64,000 nucleotides of DNA from Nocardioides campestrisoli (GCF_013624435.2 NZ_CP061768.1:3438001-3502000), one strand, 5' to 3'; shown: positions 8,099 to 16,049, numbered from the stretch's first letter. Notes: generated by a model not told the origin, from the sequence alone. Program-made: numbers and translations.

Positions 8099-8944
8099 GT
8101 GAGCGAGAAGACCAGGGCCGGGCAGGCCACCGAGGAGCTGATCACGGCGACGATGCCGCTGGTCGGGCACATCGTCCGGGAGATGGCCGGGCGGGTGCCG
8201 TCGCACGTCTCTCGCGACGACCTGACCTCCGCCGGCCTGGCCGCGCTGGTCCAGGCCGCCCACGCCTTCGACGCCGAGCGCGGGGTGCCGTTCGCCCGGT
8301 ACGCCGCCACCCGGATCCGCGGCGCGCTCCTCGACGAGCTGCGCAGCGTCGACTGGGCCTCCCGCTCGGTGCGCCGCCGCGCCCGCGACCTGGACGAGAC
8401 CCGCCACCGGATGGCCGCCACGCTGGGCCGGGTGCCCAGCAACGCCGAGGTGGCCAGCGCGATGGGGATGAGCCTCGACGAGGTCATCGCCAACGACGAC
8501 GACATCGCCCGGGCCCAGGTGCTCTCCCTCCAGGGCGCCCCCGACGACGCCCTGGACGAGCTGCTGCCCGCCGACGGCGCCACCCCGGAGCAGCTGCTGG
8601 AGCACCAGGAGCGGCTGACCTACATGATCGAGGCGGTCGCCGAGCTGCCCGATCGGCTGCGGATCGTGGTCAACGACTACTTCCTCGCGGAGCGGCCGAT
8701 GGCCGAGATCGCCGCCGAGCTTGGCGTGAGCGAGTCCCGGGTCTCCCAGCTGCGCGCCGAGGCGCTGAGCCTGCTGCGCGACGTGCTGCACCGTGAGCTG
8801 GAGCCCGGGCTGGTCAAGCCCGCCGCCAAGCCGGAGGGCTGCGCCGCCCGCCGCCGCGAGTCCTACTTCGCCGCCGTCTCCGCGCGGCACGCCGCCTCCC
8901 TGCGCCGCCCGATGGCCCGGCCGACGCTGGACGCCACCGCGTAG
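8099..8944 (+). CDS. fliA: Flagellar sigma factor FliA (sigma-28 family)
   Basis: The 281-residue protein is a sigma-70 family member of the FliA/WhiG group. Region 2 shows MPLVGHIVREMAGRVPSHVS, DLTSAGLAALVQAAHAFD and FARYAATRIRGALLDELRSV followed by DWASRSVRRRARD. Region 3 follows (LGRVPSNAEVASAMGMSLDE), and region 4 has AELPDRLRIVVNDYFLAER and IAAELGVSESRVSQLRAEAL. It should direct RNA polymerase to the CCTCAG-N15-GCCGAT promoters found nine times in this island. About 45 C-terminal residues rich in Arg and Ala extend beyond region 4. No anti-sigma FlgM gene was recognised nearby. Start is GTG at 8099, with no strong Shine-Dalgarno. Confidence 0.93.
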   Translation: MSEKTRAGQATEELITATMPLVGHIVREMAGRVPSHVSRDDLTSAGLAALVQAAHAFDAERGVPFARYAATRIRGALLDELRSVDWASRSVRRRARDLDETRHRMAATLGRVPSNAEVASAMGMSLDEVIANDDDIARAQVLSLQGAPDDALDELLPADGATPEQLLEHQERLTYMIEAVAELPDRLRIVVNDYFLAERPMAEIAAELGVSESRVSQLRAEALSLLRDVLHRELEPGLVKPAAKPEGCAARRRESYFAAVSARHAASLRRPMARPTLDATA

Positions 8945-8982
8945 TCGGCTCTTCCCACCCACTTCCCCGGGTCCGAGCAAGG

Positions 8983-9004
8983 CAGGCGAAAAAACTCTCG
9001 CCTG
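8983..9004 (+). terminator. Hairpin after fliA
   Basis: CAGGCGA (8983-8989) and TCGCCTG (8998-9004) form a perfect 7-bp stem with an 8-nt A-rich loop, followed by ATTTCC. It ends 6 bp before the fliC -35, so it may stop fliA transcripts ahead of the strong flagellin promoter. The tract after the stem is not a true U-run. Confidence 0.45.
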
Positions 9005-9010
9005 ATTTCC

Positions 9011-9037
9011 TCAGGCCGGTCCGACGGGGGCCGATCT
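9011..9037 (+). promoter_or_regulatory. FliA-type promoter of fliC-fliD-fliS
   Basis: CCTCAG (9009-9014), 15 bases, then GCCGATCT (9030-9037). Spacing and both boxes agree with the other flagellar units. The predicted start is about 9044, giving a flagellin leader of some 57 nt. Confidence 0.7.
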
Positions 9038-9047
9038 GATCGCCAAC

Positions 9048-9067
9048 GGAGTCCACGGACGGACTCC
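9048..9067 (+). promoter_or_regulatory. Predicted CsrA-binding hairpin in the fliC leader
   Basis: GGAGTCC (9048-9054) pairs perfectly with GGACTCC (9061-9067), exposing the loop ACGGAC. A GGA in a short loop preceded by A-N is the core of a CsrA site. A second GGA pair lies in the Shine-Dalgarno AGGAAGGA (9086-9093), 7 nt before the ATG. An upstream hairpin site plus one over the ribosome binding site is the arrangement known for Bacillus subtilis hag. GGAGTC could also pair with GACTCC at 9075-9080, an alternative fold. Confidence 0.6.
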
Positions 9068-9100
9068 AGCACGTGACTCCATTCCAGGAAGGAAATCATC

Positions 9101-10015
9101 ATGAGTCTTCGCATCAACCAGAACATCGACGCAATGTCGGCCTACCGCAACCTGTCCACCACCTCGGGGCAGATGGCCAAGTCGCTGGAGAAGCTGTCGT
9201 CCGGCTTCCGGATCAACCGCGCCGGCGACGACGCGGCCGGCCTGGCGATCTCCGAGGGCCTGCGCTCGCAGGTCGGCGGCCTCAAGATGGGCGCTCGCAA
9301 CGCCCAGGACGGCGTCTCGCTCGTCCAGACCGCTGAGGGCGCGCTCACCGAGGTGCACTCCATGCTCCAGCGGATGAACGACCTGGCCACGCAGTACAAC
9401 AACGGCACCCAGGGTGACGACTCGAAGTCGGCTCTCGAGGCGGAGTTCAACTCCTTGAAGACCGAGATCGGCCGGATCCAGGAGAACACCAAGTTCAACG
9501 GTGAGAAGATCTTCACCGGCCAGGCCACTGCTCCGGCGGACAACCCCACCAACGGCGACAAGACCTTCCAGGTCGGCTTCGACAGCAGCGACACCATCAC
9601 CGTCACCGGCTCCAAGGCGCTGCTGGCCTTCGCCGGCACGCCGAACACGGCTACGCCTCCCGCTGCGAGCAACGGCGAGGGCATCCAGGGCCTGGAGATC
9701 AAGTTCACGGCTGCAGGCGCAGACCCGGTCGCCAACCCTTCCAGCGGTGGTTCCAACGCGGTCCAGGCGGCGATCAAGGACATCTCAACGCAGCGCGCCG
9801 AGCTGGGTGCGATCCAGAACCGGTTCGAGCACACGATCGCCAACGTCAACGTGGCCGTGGAGAACCTCTCGGCCGCCGAGAGCCGGATCCGCGACACCGA
9901 CATGGCTCAGGAGATGATGAACTTCACCCGTTCGCAGATCCTCTCCCAGGCCGGCACGGCGATGCTGGCGCAGGCGAACCAGGCGCCCCAGGGCGTCCTC
10001 TCCCTGCTCCGCTGA
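9101..10015 (+). CDS. fliC: Flagellin FliC
   Basis: The filament protein, 304 aa. The conserved N-terminal D0/D1 region is complete (MSLRINQNIDAMSAYRNLST, SSGFRINRAGDDAAGLAISE), as is the C-terminal D1/D0 region (ENLSAAESRIRDTDMAQEMM, then ILSQAGTAMLAQANQAPQGV and a terminal LSLLR). The central D2/D3 part is short (about residues 140-225) and Thr/Ala/Asn-rich, so the filament surface is small. Codons are noticeably less biased to G/C at wobble positions in the middle. Export should use FliS, encoded two genes downstream, and FliW is its feedback partner. Confidence 0.98.
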   Translation: MSLRINQNIDAMSAYRNLSTTSGQMAKSLEKLSSGFRINRAGDDAAGLAISEGLRSQVGGLKMGARNAQDGVSLVQTAEGALTEVHSMLQRMNDLATQYNNGTQGDDSKSALEAEFNSLKTEIGRIQENTKFNGEKIFTGQATAPADNPTNGDKTFQVGFDSSDTITVTGSKALLAFAGTPNTATPPAASNGEGIQGLEIKFTAAGADPVANPSSGGSNAVQAAIKDISTQRAELGAIQNRFEHTIANVNVAVENLSAAESRIRDTDMAQEMMNFTRSQILSQAGTAMLAQANQAPQGVLSLLR

Positions 10016-10020
10016 TGGCT

Positions 10021-10074
10021 GACGGCGGTCGGTCGGACGTCCTGGTCGCCCCAGGGCCCCGGCCGGCCGCCGTC
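10021..10074 (+). terminator. Long hairpin after fliC
   Basis: GACGGCGGTCGG (10021-10032) pairs with CCGGCCGCCGTC (10063-10074) with one G-U-type mismatch, and the GC-rich 30-nt interior can fold further. It follows the fliC stop by 4 nt. No U-tract follows, so it may attenuate rather than terminate, lowering fliD and fliS expression relative to flagellin, and may also protect the fliC 3' end. Confidence 0.4.
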
Positions 10075-10125
10075 TCCGCATCCCCGCCACCCCGTACGAC
10101 CCGCGGCGCCTGAGAGGAGGATCCC

Positions 10126-11463
10126 GTGGCCAGCATCTCCGGTCTGTCCGGCTTCGACAGCGCGCAGTTCGTCGACCAGCTCATGCAGCTGGAGACCGCC
10201 CCCAAGACGCGACTGCAGACCCGGGTCCGCTCCGAGGAGTCGGCGGTCAGCGCCCTCCAGACGCTCAACACCAGGCTCGCCGCACTCTCCACCAAGGCGG
10301 CCGACACCGGTCGCGCCGGCGCCTGGAGCACCCTGACGGCCAGCTCGACCACGCCCGGCGTCACCGCGACCGCGACCGCGGCCACCGCCGCGACCTCCTT
10401 CTCGGTCACCGTCGACCGCCTGGCCCGGACCCACCAGCTCACCTTCGCCGCGCCGGCCGCGCTCACCGGCTCTGTCACCGGCGGCGCCACGGCCGAGCCG
10501 ACGACGGTCCGGCTGGACCGGCTGGACGGCACCGCTCCCCTCGACCTCGAGACCGACGGCACGCTCCAGGGCCTGGTGGACGCGCTCAACGACCCGGCCA
10601 ACGAGACCGGCGTGCGCGCCACCGCCGTCCGGGTCGCCGAGGGCTCCTACCGGTTGCTGGTCGAGTCCACCGCGACCGGCGCCGCCTCCGACTTCGCGCT
10701 CAGCGCGGCCGACGGTTCTCCGCTGCTGGGCGGCGCGACCGCCCGCGCCGGCGAGGACGCCGCGGTCACGTTGGGCGGCATCACCGCCACGTCGTCCACC
10801 AACACCTTCGACGACCTGATGCCGGGCGTCACCCTCAGCCTGGCCCCGCCGGCCACCGCGGGCAGCACCGCCACCCTGACCATCGCTCGCGAAGCGGGTG
10901 CGGTGCAGACGGCGATGAAGTCGCTGGTCGACGACATCAACTCGCTGCTCACCTCGTTCGACACCGTCACCGCCTCCGGCGGCACCGGGTCGGCCAAGGG
11001 CATGCTCGCCGGGGACGTCGCCGTCCGCGGCGTGCGCACCGCGCTCTTCGACGCGGTCTACCCCAAGGACGGCACCACCCTGGCCGAGCTGGGCATCCAG
11101 ACCGACCGCTACGGCAAGCTGGTGCTGGACGAGAAGGCCCTCGCCGCGGCGTACGAGAAGGACCCGGAGAAGGTCGCGGCGGCCCTCGGCTCCGCCGGTG
11201 AAGGCTTCGCCGCCCGGGTCCGCGACGTCGCCAAGTCGGCCAGTGCCCCCGTCGACGGCACCCTGACCGTCGCGGTCAGCGGCCGTCAGGACGGCATCAA
11301 GCGGCTGGCCGACTCGGTCGCCCAGTGGGACCTGCGCCTGGAGCTGCGCCGGACCACCCTCACCCGTCAGTTCACCGCCCTCGAGACCGCGCTGACCCAG
11401 ATGCAGAGCCAGTCCACCTGGCTCGCGGGCCAGATCGGCTCCCTGCCCAGCCGGAACGGATGA
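10126..11463 (+). CDS. fliD: Flagellar filament cap protein FliD
   Basis: FliD (HAP2) forms the pentameric cap under which flagellin polymerises. The 445-residue protein has the FliD N-terminal motif (ISGLSGFDSAQFVDQLMQLE with KTRLQTRVRSEESAVSALQT) and the C-terminal FliD region (LAELGIQTDRYGKLVLDEKA, then a terminal coiled coil RRTTLTRQFTALETALTQMQ). The GTG start is preceded by GAGAGGAGG. It ends in an ATGA overlap with fliS. Confidence 0.96.
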   Translation: MASISGLSGFDSAQFVDQLMQLETAPKTRLQTRVRSEESAVSALQTLNTRLAALSTKAADTGRAGAWSTLTASSTTPGVTATATAATAATSFSVTVDRLARTHQLTFAAPAALTGSVTGGATAEPTTVRLDRLDGTAPLDLETDGTLQGLVDALNDPANETGVRATAVRVAEGSYRLLVESTATGAASDFALSAADGSPLLGGATARAGEDAAVTLGGITATSSTNTFDDLMPGVTLSLAPPATAGSTATLTIAREAGAVQTAMKSLVDDINSLLTSFDTVTASGGTGSAKGMLAGDVAVRGVRTALFDAVYPKDGTTLAELGIQTDRYGKLVLDEKALAAAYEKDPEKVAAALGSAGEGFAARVRDVAKSASAPVDGTLTVAVSGRQDGIKRLADSVAQWDLRLELRRTTLTRQFTALETALTQMQSQSTWLAGQIGSLPSRNG

Positions 11464-11852
11464 TCCTCATGGTCCCCTCCAACGCACGCGCCGCCTACCT
11501 CGGCGCCTCGGTGAACACCGCGAGCCCCGAGCGGCTGCTGGTGATGCTCTGCGAGCGGCTGGTGCTCGACGTACGTCGCGCCAAGGACGCCCAGGACGCC
11601 GGCACCCACGCCGAGGCGCACACCCTGCTGCTGCACGCGCAGGACATCGTCGTCGAGCTGCGCTCCACCCTGCGCACCGACGCCTGGGACGGCGCCCCCC
11701 AGCTGGCCGCCCTCTACGACTGGATGTTCGGCCAGCTGGTGCTCGCCAACACCCGTCGCGACAGCGGTGCCACCCAGCACGTGCTGGGCCTGGCCGAGCA
11801 GCTGGCCGACACCTGGCGCGAGGCCGCGCTGCAGCAGGCGGCGGCGAGCTGA
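11460..11852 (+). CDS. fliS: Flagellin export chaperone FliS
   Basis: FliS binds the disordered C-terminus of flagellin and prevents early polymerisation. The 130-residue helical protein has ARAAYLGASVNTASPERLLV followed by MLCERLVLDVRRAK, the typical FliS start (Y..V.TASPE.LL..LY). The C-terminal helices hold LAALYDWMFGQLVLANTRRD, the FliS hallmark. The start is the ATG at 11460 overlapping the fliD stop (ATGA). A second ATG three codons later is possible. Confidence 0.95.
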   Translation: MILMVPSNARAAYLGASVNTASPERLLVMLCERLVLDVRRAKDAQDAGTHAEAHTLLLHAQDIVVELRSTLRTDAWDGAPQLAALYDWMFGQLVLANTRRDSGATQHVLGLAEQLADTWREAALQQAAAS

Positions 11853-12199
11853 TGACCGGCCCCGAGGACCTGGCCCGCGGCGCGATCACCGCGGCCTGGG
11901 TCGCCGAGCTCGAGCGGCTCGAGGCCGACGTGCACCGCACCGAGGAGCTCATCGCCGACCCCACCGAGGCCCTGCTGTCGTGGCACACCCGCCCGGCCTG
12001 GCACGCCCCGTCGTTGGGACCGGTCCCGGAGCACCTGCGCCCCCGGGCCGAGGCGCTGCTGGCCCGGCAGGGCGAGCTCCGCACGCAGCTCACCGAGGCG
12101 CTGGCCGCGCTCGCGCGTCAGCGCGGCTTCGCCGACCGGGTCAGCGACGCGACCGCGTCGGGCCCCGCCGGTCCGGCGTACCTCGACATCACGGCCTGA
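11852..12199 (+). CDS. Small helical protein after fliS, possible FliT-like chaperone
   Basis: A 115-residue protein overlapping fliS by one base (TGATG). It is acidic in its first two thirds and predicted helical (ELERLEADVHRTEELIADPT; LRPRAEALLARQGELRTQLT). The position after fliS is where fliT, the FliD chaperone, is found in many flagellar clusters, but I see no FliT signature residue. The call is from context only. A Trp-His-Pro-rich link (SWHTRPAWHAPSLGPVPEHL) divides the two helical parts. Confidence 0.5.
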   Translation: MTGPEDLARGAITAAWVAELERLEADVHRTEELIADPTEALLSWHTRPAWHAPSLGPVPEHLRPRAEALLARQGELRTQLTEALAALARQRGFADRVSDATASGPAGPAYLDITA

Positions 12200-12216
12200 G
12201 GCGTACGCCCGGCTCC

Positions 12217-13260
12217 TCAGCCGCGCACCAGCTCCACGAGCCGCGCGGCGATCTTGTCCAGCGCCAGCACCTCGTGGGCCAGCCCGGCGGCGACGACCGC
12301 CCCGGGCATCCCCCAGACCACCGACGAGGCCTGGTCCTGCGCCAGCACGGTCCCCCCGGTGGTCTGCACGGCGCGGGCGCCGGCGGTGCCGTCGTGGCCC
12401 ATCCCGGTGAGCACCACGCCCAGGGCTGCCGGACCGTAGACGTGGGCCCCGGACCGGAACAGCACGTCGACCGAGGGCCGGCAGAAGTTCTCCGGCGGAC
12501 CCGCGTCGATCCGGGCCAGCACCCGGTCCTCGACCCGGTGCAGGGACAGGTGCCGGTCGCCGGGGGCGACGTAGACGTGCCCCGCCCGCAGCGGCTCGCC
12601 GTCGACGGCCTCGGAGACGCTCAGCGCGCTGACCCGGTCGAGCCGGGAGGCGAACATCGCGGTGAAGACCGGCGGCATGTGCTGGACCACCACGACCGGG
12701 ACCCGGAGGTTGAAGGGCAGCTCGCTGACCAGGGAGGCCAGCGCGTCCGGCCCGCCGGTCGAGCAGCCCACCATCAGGACCTGCGGGGCGACCGCGGGGC
12801 TGTGCCGGGCCGGCGGGGGCGGCGGCACCGGCTGGCCGCCCGAGTCCAGGGAGCGGGCGGTGCCCACCAGCGCCCGGATCTTCGGGACCAGCTGGTCGGC
12901 GATCTCGCGGACACTCGCGCTCAGGCTGTCGGTGCCGGTCGGCTTGGTGACGTAGTCCGAGGCACCCAGCGAGAGCGCCTCCAGGGTCTTCATCGCGCCC
13001 CGCTCGGTGAGCGTGCTGAACATGATCACCGGCAGCCGCGGGTTCGCGGCGCGCAGCCGGCGCAGGGCGGCCAGTCCGTCGAGCACCGGCATCTCGATGT
13101 CGAGCACGACCGCGTCCGGGGCCAGCTCCTGGGCCAGGTCCAGGGCGTGCTCGCCGTCGACCGCCTGGCCGACGACCGCCACGCCGGGGTCGGTCTCCAG
13201 CGCGGTGGTCACGATCCTCCGCACGGTGGCGGAGTCGTCGACGACGAGCACACTGATCAC
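12217..13260 (-). CDS. cheB: Chemotaxis response regulator protein-glutamate methylesterase CheB
   Basis: CheB removes methyl groups from receptors when phosphorylated. The 347-residue protein has a receiver domain (DD at 8-9, phospho-acceptor Asp54 in VVLDIEMP, Lys in YVTKPTGTD), then a Pro-rich linker (about residues 142-155). The methylesterase domain follows, with the catalytic triad Ser167 in MVGCSTGG, His194 in VVQHMPPVF and Asp in LTGMGHDGTAGA. The GTG at 13260 is chosen. It lies 8 nt after a FliA-type -10 on the same strand, so the mRNA may be leaderless. It is convergent with the fliT-like gene and divergent from cheR. Confidence 0.95.
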   Translation of the reverse strand: MISVLVVDDSATVRRIVTTALETDPGVAVVGQAVDGEHALDLAQELAPDAVVLDIEMPVLDGLAALRRLRAANPRLPVIMFSTLTERGAMKTLEALSLGASDYVTKPTGTDSLSASVREIADQLVPKIRALVGTARSLDSGGQPVPPPPPARHSPAVAPQVLMVGCSTGGPDALASLVSELPFNLRVPVVVVQHMPPVFTAMFASRLDRVSALSVSEAVDGEPLRAGHVYVAPGDRHLSLHRVEDRVLARIDAGPPENFCRPSVDVLFRSGAHVYGPAALGVVLTGMGHDGTAGARAVQTTGGTVLAQDQASSVVWGMPGAVVAAGLAHEVLALDKIAARLVELVRG

Positions 13261-13267
13261 GCCTGCC

Positions 13268-13294
13268 CCATCGGCAGGACCGGGCCCGACGTGA
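13268..13294 (-). promoter_or_regulatory. FliA-type promoter of cheB
   Basis: CCTCAC-N15-GCCGATGG on the minus strand, one mismatch in the -35. The -10 ends 7 nt before the GTG start codon, so the transcription start should coincide with or lie next to the start codon. It is back-to-back with the cheR promoter. Confidence 0.65.
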
Positions 13295-13318
13295 GGCGGT
13301 TCGGCTGCCTGTTTTCCC

Positions 13319-13345
13319 TCAGGACGTCGCCCCGGCGACCGATGG
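13319..13345 (+). promoter_or_regulatory. FliA-type promoter of cheR operon
   Basis: CCTCAG (-35 core at 13319-13322), 15 bases, then ACCGATGG (13338-13345), differing from the shared -10 only in its first base. The cheR GTG starts 8 nt after the -10, predicting a leaderless transcript. Confidence 0.65.
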
Positions 13346-13352
13346 GGTTCCC

Positions 13353-14207
13353 GTGAGCCTCTCGACCCTGAGCTTTGCCTACGTCTCCGACCTCGTACGT
13401 CGTGAGACGGCGATGCTCTATCCCCCGGAGAAGGCCTACCTGGTCGAGTCCCGGCTCGAGCCGCTCGCCCGCGCTGCCGGGGCGCGCAGCCTCGAGGCGT
13501 ACGTCGCCCAGCTGCGGCACGACCCGAACGAGCAGGCCCGGGTCGCCGACGCCCTGACCATCAACGAGACCTCCTGGTATCGCGACAACACGCCCTTCCG
13601 TGCGCTGGCCACCGACATCGTGCCGGCGCTGCTCCGCGAGCGGAGCGGTCGGCACCTCTCGGTCTGGTCGGCGGCCTGCTCCAGCGGGCAGGAGCCCTAC
13701 AGCATCGCGATGACGCTGGAGGAGCGGCTGCCCCAGGACTGGACCACGGAGATCTGGGCGACCGACGTCTCCCCCACGATGGTCGAGCGGGTCGCCGCCG
13801 GCCGCTACGGCCAGGTGGAGATGAACCGGGGCCTGCCGGCCACCTCGCTGGTCAAGTACTTCACCCGCACCGGCTCGGAGTGGGAGGTGCTGCCCCAGCT
13901 CCGCGCGATGGTGCGCCCCTCGGTGGTCAACCTGATCGACGACCTGCCCGCGATGCCCCGCTTCGACGTGGTCTTCCTGCGCAACGTGCTCATCTACTTC
14001 GACCTCGCGGTGCGCCACGAGGTGCTCGACCGGGTCCGGGACGTCATGGCCCCGGACGGCTACCTCGTGCTCGGCTCCTCCGAGACCGCCATGGACCTCG
14101 GGGACCGCTGGGTGCGCGAGACCTGCGGTCGACTGCAGCTCCACCGGCCCGCTCCGTACGTGCGGACGCCCGCGGCCGCACCCACCCTCACCGCGACGGG
14201 ATCCTGA
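13353..14207 (+). CDS. cheR: Chemotaxis protein methyltransferase CheR
   Basis: CheR methylates receptor glutamates using SAM. The 284-residue protein has the N-terminal helical domain (YVSDLVRRETAMLYPPEKAY) and the SAM fold with LSVWSAACSSGQEPYSIAM. Substrate and SAM contacts are seen in IWATDVSPTMVERVAAGRYG, and the motif FDVVFLRNVLIYFD is typical. It ends YLVLGSSETAMDL before a short tail. TINETSWYRD matches the TxNET(S/F)F(F/Y)R motif. GTG start, with no leader predicted. It heads the cheR-cheY-cheX-cheY group. Confidence 0.95.
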   Translation: MSLSTLSFAYVSDLVRRETAMLYPPEKAYLVESRLEPLARAAGARSLEAYVAQLRHDPNEQARVADALTINETSWYRDNTPFRALATDIVPALLRERSGRHLSVWSAACSSGQEPYSIAMTLEERLPQDWTTEIWATDVSPTMVERVAAGRYGQVEMNRGLPATSLVKYFTRTGSEWEVLPQLRAMVRPSVVNLIDDLPAMPRFDVVFLRNVLIYFDLAVRHEVLDRVRDVMAPDGYLVLGSSETAMDLGDRWVRETCGRLQLHRPAPYVRTPAAAPTLTATGS

Positions 14208-14209
14208 AC

Positions 14210-14593
14210 ATGCACGCACTGATCATCGACGACTCCCGCGCCATGCGGCTCATCCTGCGCCGGATCATGGTGGAGCTGGGCTTCGGCGCCACCGAGGCGG
14301 CCAACGGCCAGGAGGCGCTCGACCTGCTGCAGGTCGGGCTGCACCCCGACCTGTGCCTGGTCGACTGGAACATGCCGGTGATGGACGGGTACGACTTCGT
14401 CACCGAGGTCCGCAAGGTCCGGGAGTGGCGCGACATCACCCTGATGATGGTCACCACCGAGAGCGAGCACGCGCAGATCGTCCGGGCCCTGGCGGCGGGC
14501 GCGCACGAGTACGTGATCAAGCCCTTCACCGCCGACGCCATCCGCGACAAGCTGGAGCTGCTCGGGCTCGCTCAGGACGGAGCCTTCGCATGA
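14210..14593 (+). CDS. cheY: Chemotaxis response regulator CheY (first copy)
   Basis: A stand-alone receiver domain of 127 aa: Asp7/Asp8 in ALIIDDSRAMR, phospho-acceptor Asp52 in LVDWNMPVMDG, Thr in MMVTTES and Lys in YVIKPFTADAI. CheY-P binds the flagellar switch and changes rotation. It begins 2 nt after the cheR stop. No output domain is present. The neighbouring cheX product would be its phosphatase. Confidence 0.93.
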   Translation: MHALIIDDSRAMRLILRRIMVELGFGATEAANGQEALDLLQVGLHPDLCLVDWNMPVMDGYDFVTEVRKVREWRDITLMMVTTESEHAQIVRALAAGAHEYVIKPFTADAIRDKLELLGLAQDGAFA

Positions 14594-15090
14594 TCCTCGC
14601 CATGAACGCCGAGCAGGCGCTCGTCGCGGCCAGTCCCAAGCCGGCCGACGTACGGATGCTGACCGAGGAGGTCTGGGCCTCCTTCCTCGCCGAGCACGGA
14701 CCGCTCCAGGTCGGCACCGACCCGGACTTCGCCCCCGACTGGTCGGCCAGCGTCACGGTCAAGGGCGAGTGGAACGGCGTGGTCGCGCTGGAGATGAGCA
14801 CCTCGGGCGCGCAGCAGCTCACCCGCAGCATGCTGGCCCTCGACTCCGCCGCGGAGCTGGTCGACGGCGACCTGGTCGACGCGATCGGCGAGATGGTCAA
14901 CATGATCGGCGGCAACGTGAAGAGCCTGGTCCGGGGCCCGTGCCGGCTCTCCCTCCCGCTGGTCACCGCGGGCCGGTTCCTGCACGGCTCGGCGCAGCGC
15001 GAGGTGGTCCGGCTCGGGTGCACGTGGGCCCGGGAGCCGCTCGCCATCACCGTGCACGCCGGCCGCCCGACGCCGCGGGAGACCCGATGA
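14590..15090 (+). CDS. cheX: CheX-like CheY-P phosphatase
   Basis: The 166-residue protein matches the CheC/CheX/FliY phosphatase family by the motif DAIGEMVNMIGGNVKSLV, in which Glu and Asn of ExxN are the catalytic pair and Gly follows. CheX dimers dephosphorylate CheY-P and end the signal. ATG at 14590 overlaps the cheY stop (ATGA), and the gene ends in ATGA with the second cheY. Only one ExxN copy is present, as in CheX, whereas CheC usually has two. The N-terminal strand part has VWASFLAEHGPLQVGTD. Confidence 0.8.
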   Translation: MILAMNAEQALVAASPKPADVRMLTEEVWASFLAEHGPLQVGTDPDFAPDWSASVTVKGEWNGVVALEMSTSGAQQLTRSMLALDSAAELVDGDLVDAIGEMVNMIGGNVKSLVRGPCRLSLPLVTAGRFLHGSAQREVVRLGCTWAREPLAITVHAGRPTPRETR

Positions 15091-15458
15091 GGATCCTGGT
15101 CGCCGACGACAGCCGGGTGATGCGCCAGATCGTCATCCGTACGCTGCGCCAGGCCGGCTTCGCGGGCCACGAGGTGGTGGAGGCGGAGAACGGGCGCCAG
15201 GCCGTCGACCTGGTCGCCCGGGAGCGCCTGGACCTGGTCCTCTCGGACTGGAACATGCCCGAGATGAGCGGGCTCGACGCGCTGTCGCTGATCCGCGCGT
15301 CCGGCTCGACGATCCCGTTCGGCTTCGTCACCTCCGAGGGCACCGAGGACATGCGCGCCCGGGCGACCGCGGCCGGGGCGCAGTTCCTGATCGCCAAGCC
15401 CTTCACCGCCGAGGTCTTCGCCAGCCAGCTCTCCACGGTCCTGCCGCTCGCCCCATGA
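15087..15458 (+). CDS. Chemotaxis response regulator CheY (second copy)
   Basis: A second free receiver domain of 123 aa: RILVADDSRVMRQIVIRTLR, phospho-acceptor Asp54 in LVLSDWNMPEMSG, Thr in GFVTSEG and Lys in FLIAKPFTAEVF. It differs clearly from the first copy (about half the residues identical by eye). One may bind the switch while the other acts as a phosphate sink or serves another output. Coupled by ATGA overlaps on both sides. Confidence 0.9.
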   Translation: MRILVADDSRVMRQIVIRTLRQAGFAGHEVVEAENGRQAVDLVARERLDLVLSDWNMPEMSGLDALSLIRASGSTIPFGFVTSEGTEDMRARATAAGAQFLIAKPFTAEVFASQLSTVLPLAP

Positions 15459-15937
15459 CCGTCCACCTGCCCGCTCCCAAAGAGGTCAGGGACCTGCTCG
15501 CGGACCTGTTGGGCCGCGACGTGGTGATCTCCCCCACCGCCCCGCTCGCGCCGAGCGCGGAGAGCCCCGCCACCTTCGCGGTCTACGTCGACGACTCCTT
15601 CCAGGTCGCCGCGGTGATCGTCCTCGACGTGGCCCTCTCGGCGTACGCCGGTGCCGCGATCGGGCTGGTCCCGCCGACGGTCGCGAAGAACTCGATCCGG
15701 TGGAACGTGCTCACCCCGCTGCTGGAGGAGAACCTGCGCGAGGTCCTCAACGTCACGGTCAACCTGTTCCACTCCGGCGACTCCGACCACCTCCGGCTGC
15801 ACGTGGTGCACCCGGCCGGCGGACCGGTGCCGCAGGACGTCCTGGCCCGGTCCCTGACCCTGGGTCGGCGCACCGACGTGAGCGTGCAGGTCGCCGGCTA
15901 CGGCACCGGGGTGCTCTCGGTCGTGCTCGCCCCCTGA
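15455..15937 (+). CDS. Uncharacterised chemotaxis-operon protein, possibly a degenerate CheX/CheC-like domain
   Basis: A 160-residue protein coupled to the second cheY by an ATGA overlap. I do not recognise a named family. It reads as alternating strands and helices (FQVAAVIVLDVALSAYAGAA; WNVLTPLLEENLREVLNVTV). The segment REVLNVTVNLF places Glu and Asn in an ExxN spacing in a helix, similar to the CheX motif encoded two genes upstream, but the Gly that follows in the family is missing. It could be a non-catalytic CheX relative or a CheY-binding accessory. Function unknown. Confidence 0.55.
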   Translation: MTVHLPAPKEVRDLLADLLGRDVVISPTAPLAPSAESPATFAVYVDDSFQVAAVIVLDVALSAYAGAAIGLVPPTVAKNSIRWNVLTPLLEENLREVLNVTVNLFHSGDSDHLRLHVVHPAGGPVPQDVLARSLTLGRRTDVSVQVAGYGTGVLSVVLAP

Positions 15938-16022
15938 CCCGCCCGGGCCATGGCCCCTGGTCATTCCGGGTGGTCCCGGGGCGCCGAAGGTCCCGACCTG
16001 GGCGCCGACCCCGCAGAACTCC

Positions 16023-16049
16023 TCAGCCCGGCGCCGCTGCGGCCGAACT
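16023..16049 (+). promoter_or_regulatory. FliA-type promoter of the flgB-flgE operon
   Basis: CCTCAG (16021-16026), 15 bases, then GCCGAACT (16042-16049). The predicted start is near 16056, giving a leader of about 60 nt before the TTG of flgB. The stretch 15938-16020 ahead of it holds no ORF. Confidence 0.65.

Noticed and set aside
12196-12220. CTGAGG/CCTCAG inverted repeat between the fliT-like gene and cheB as terminator or as a promoter -35
   Set aside because: Only 6 bp with a 13-nt loop, and the CCTCAG is not followed by GCCGA at 15 bases.
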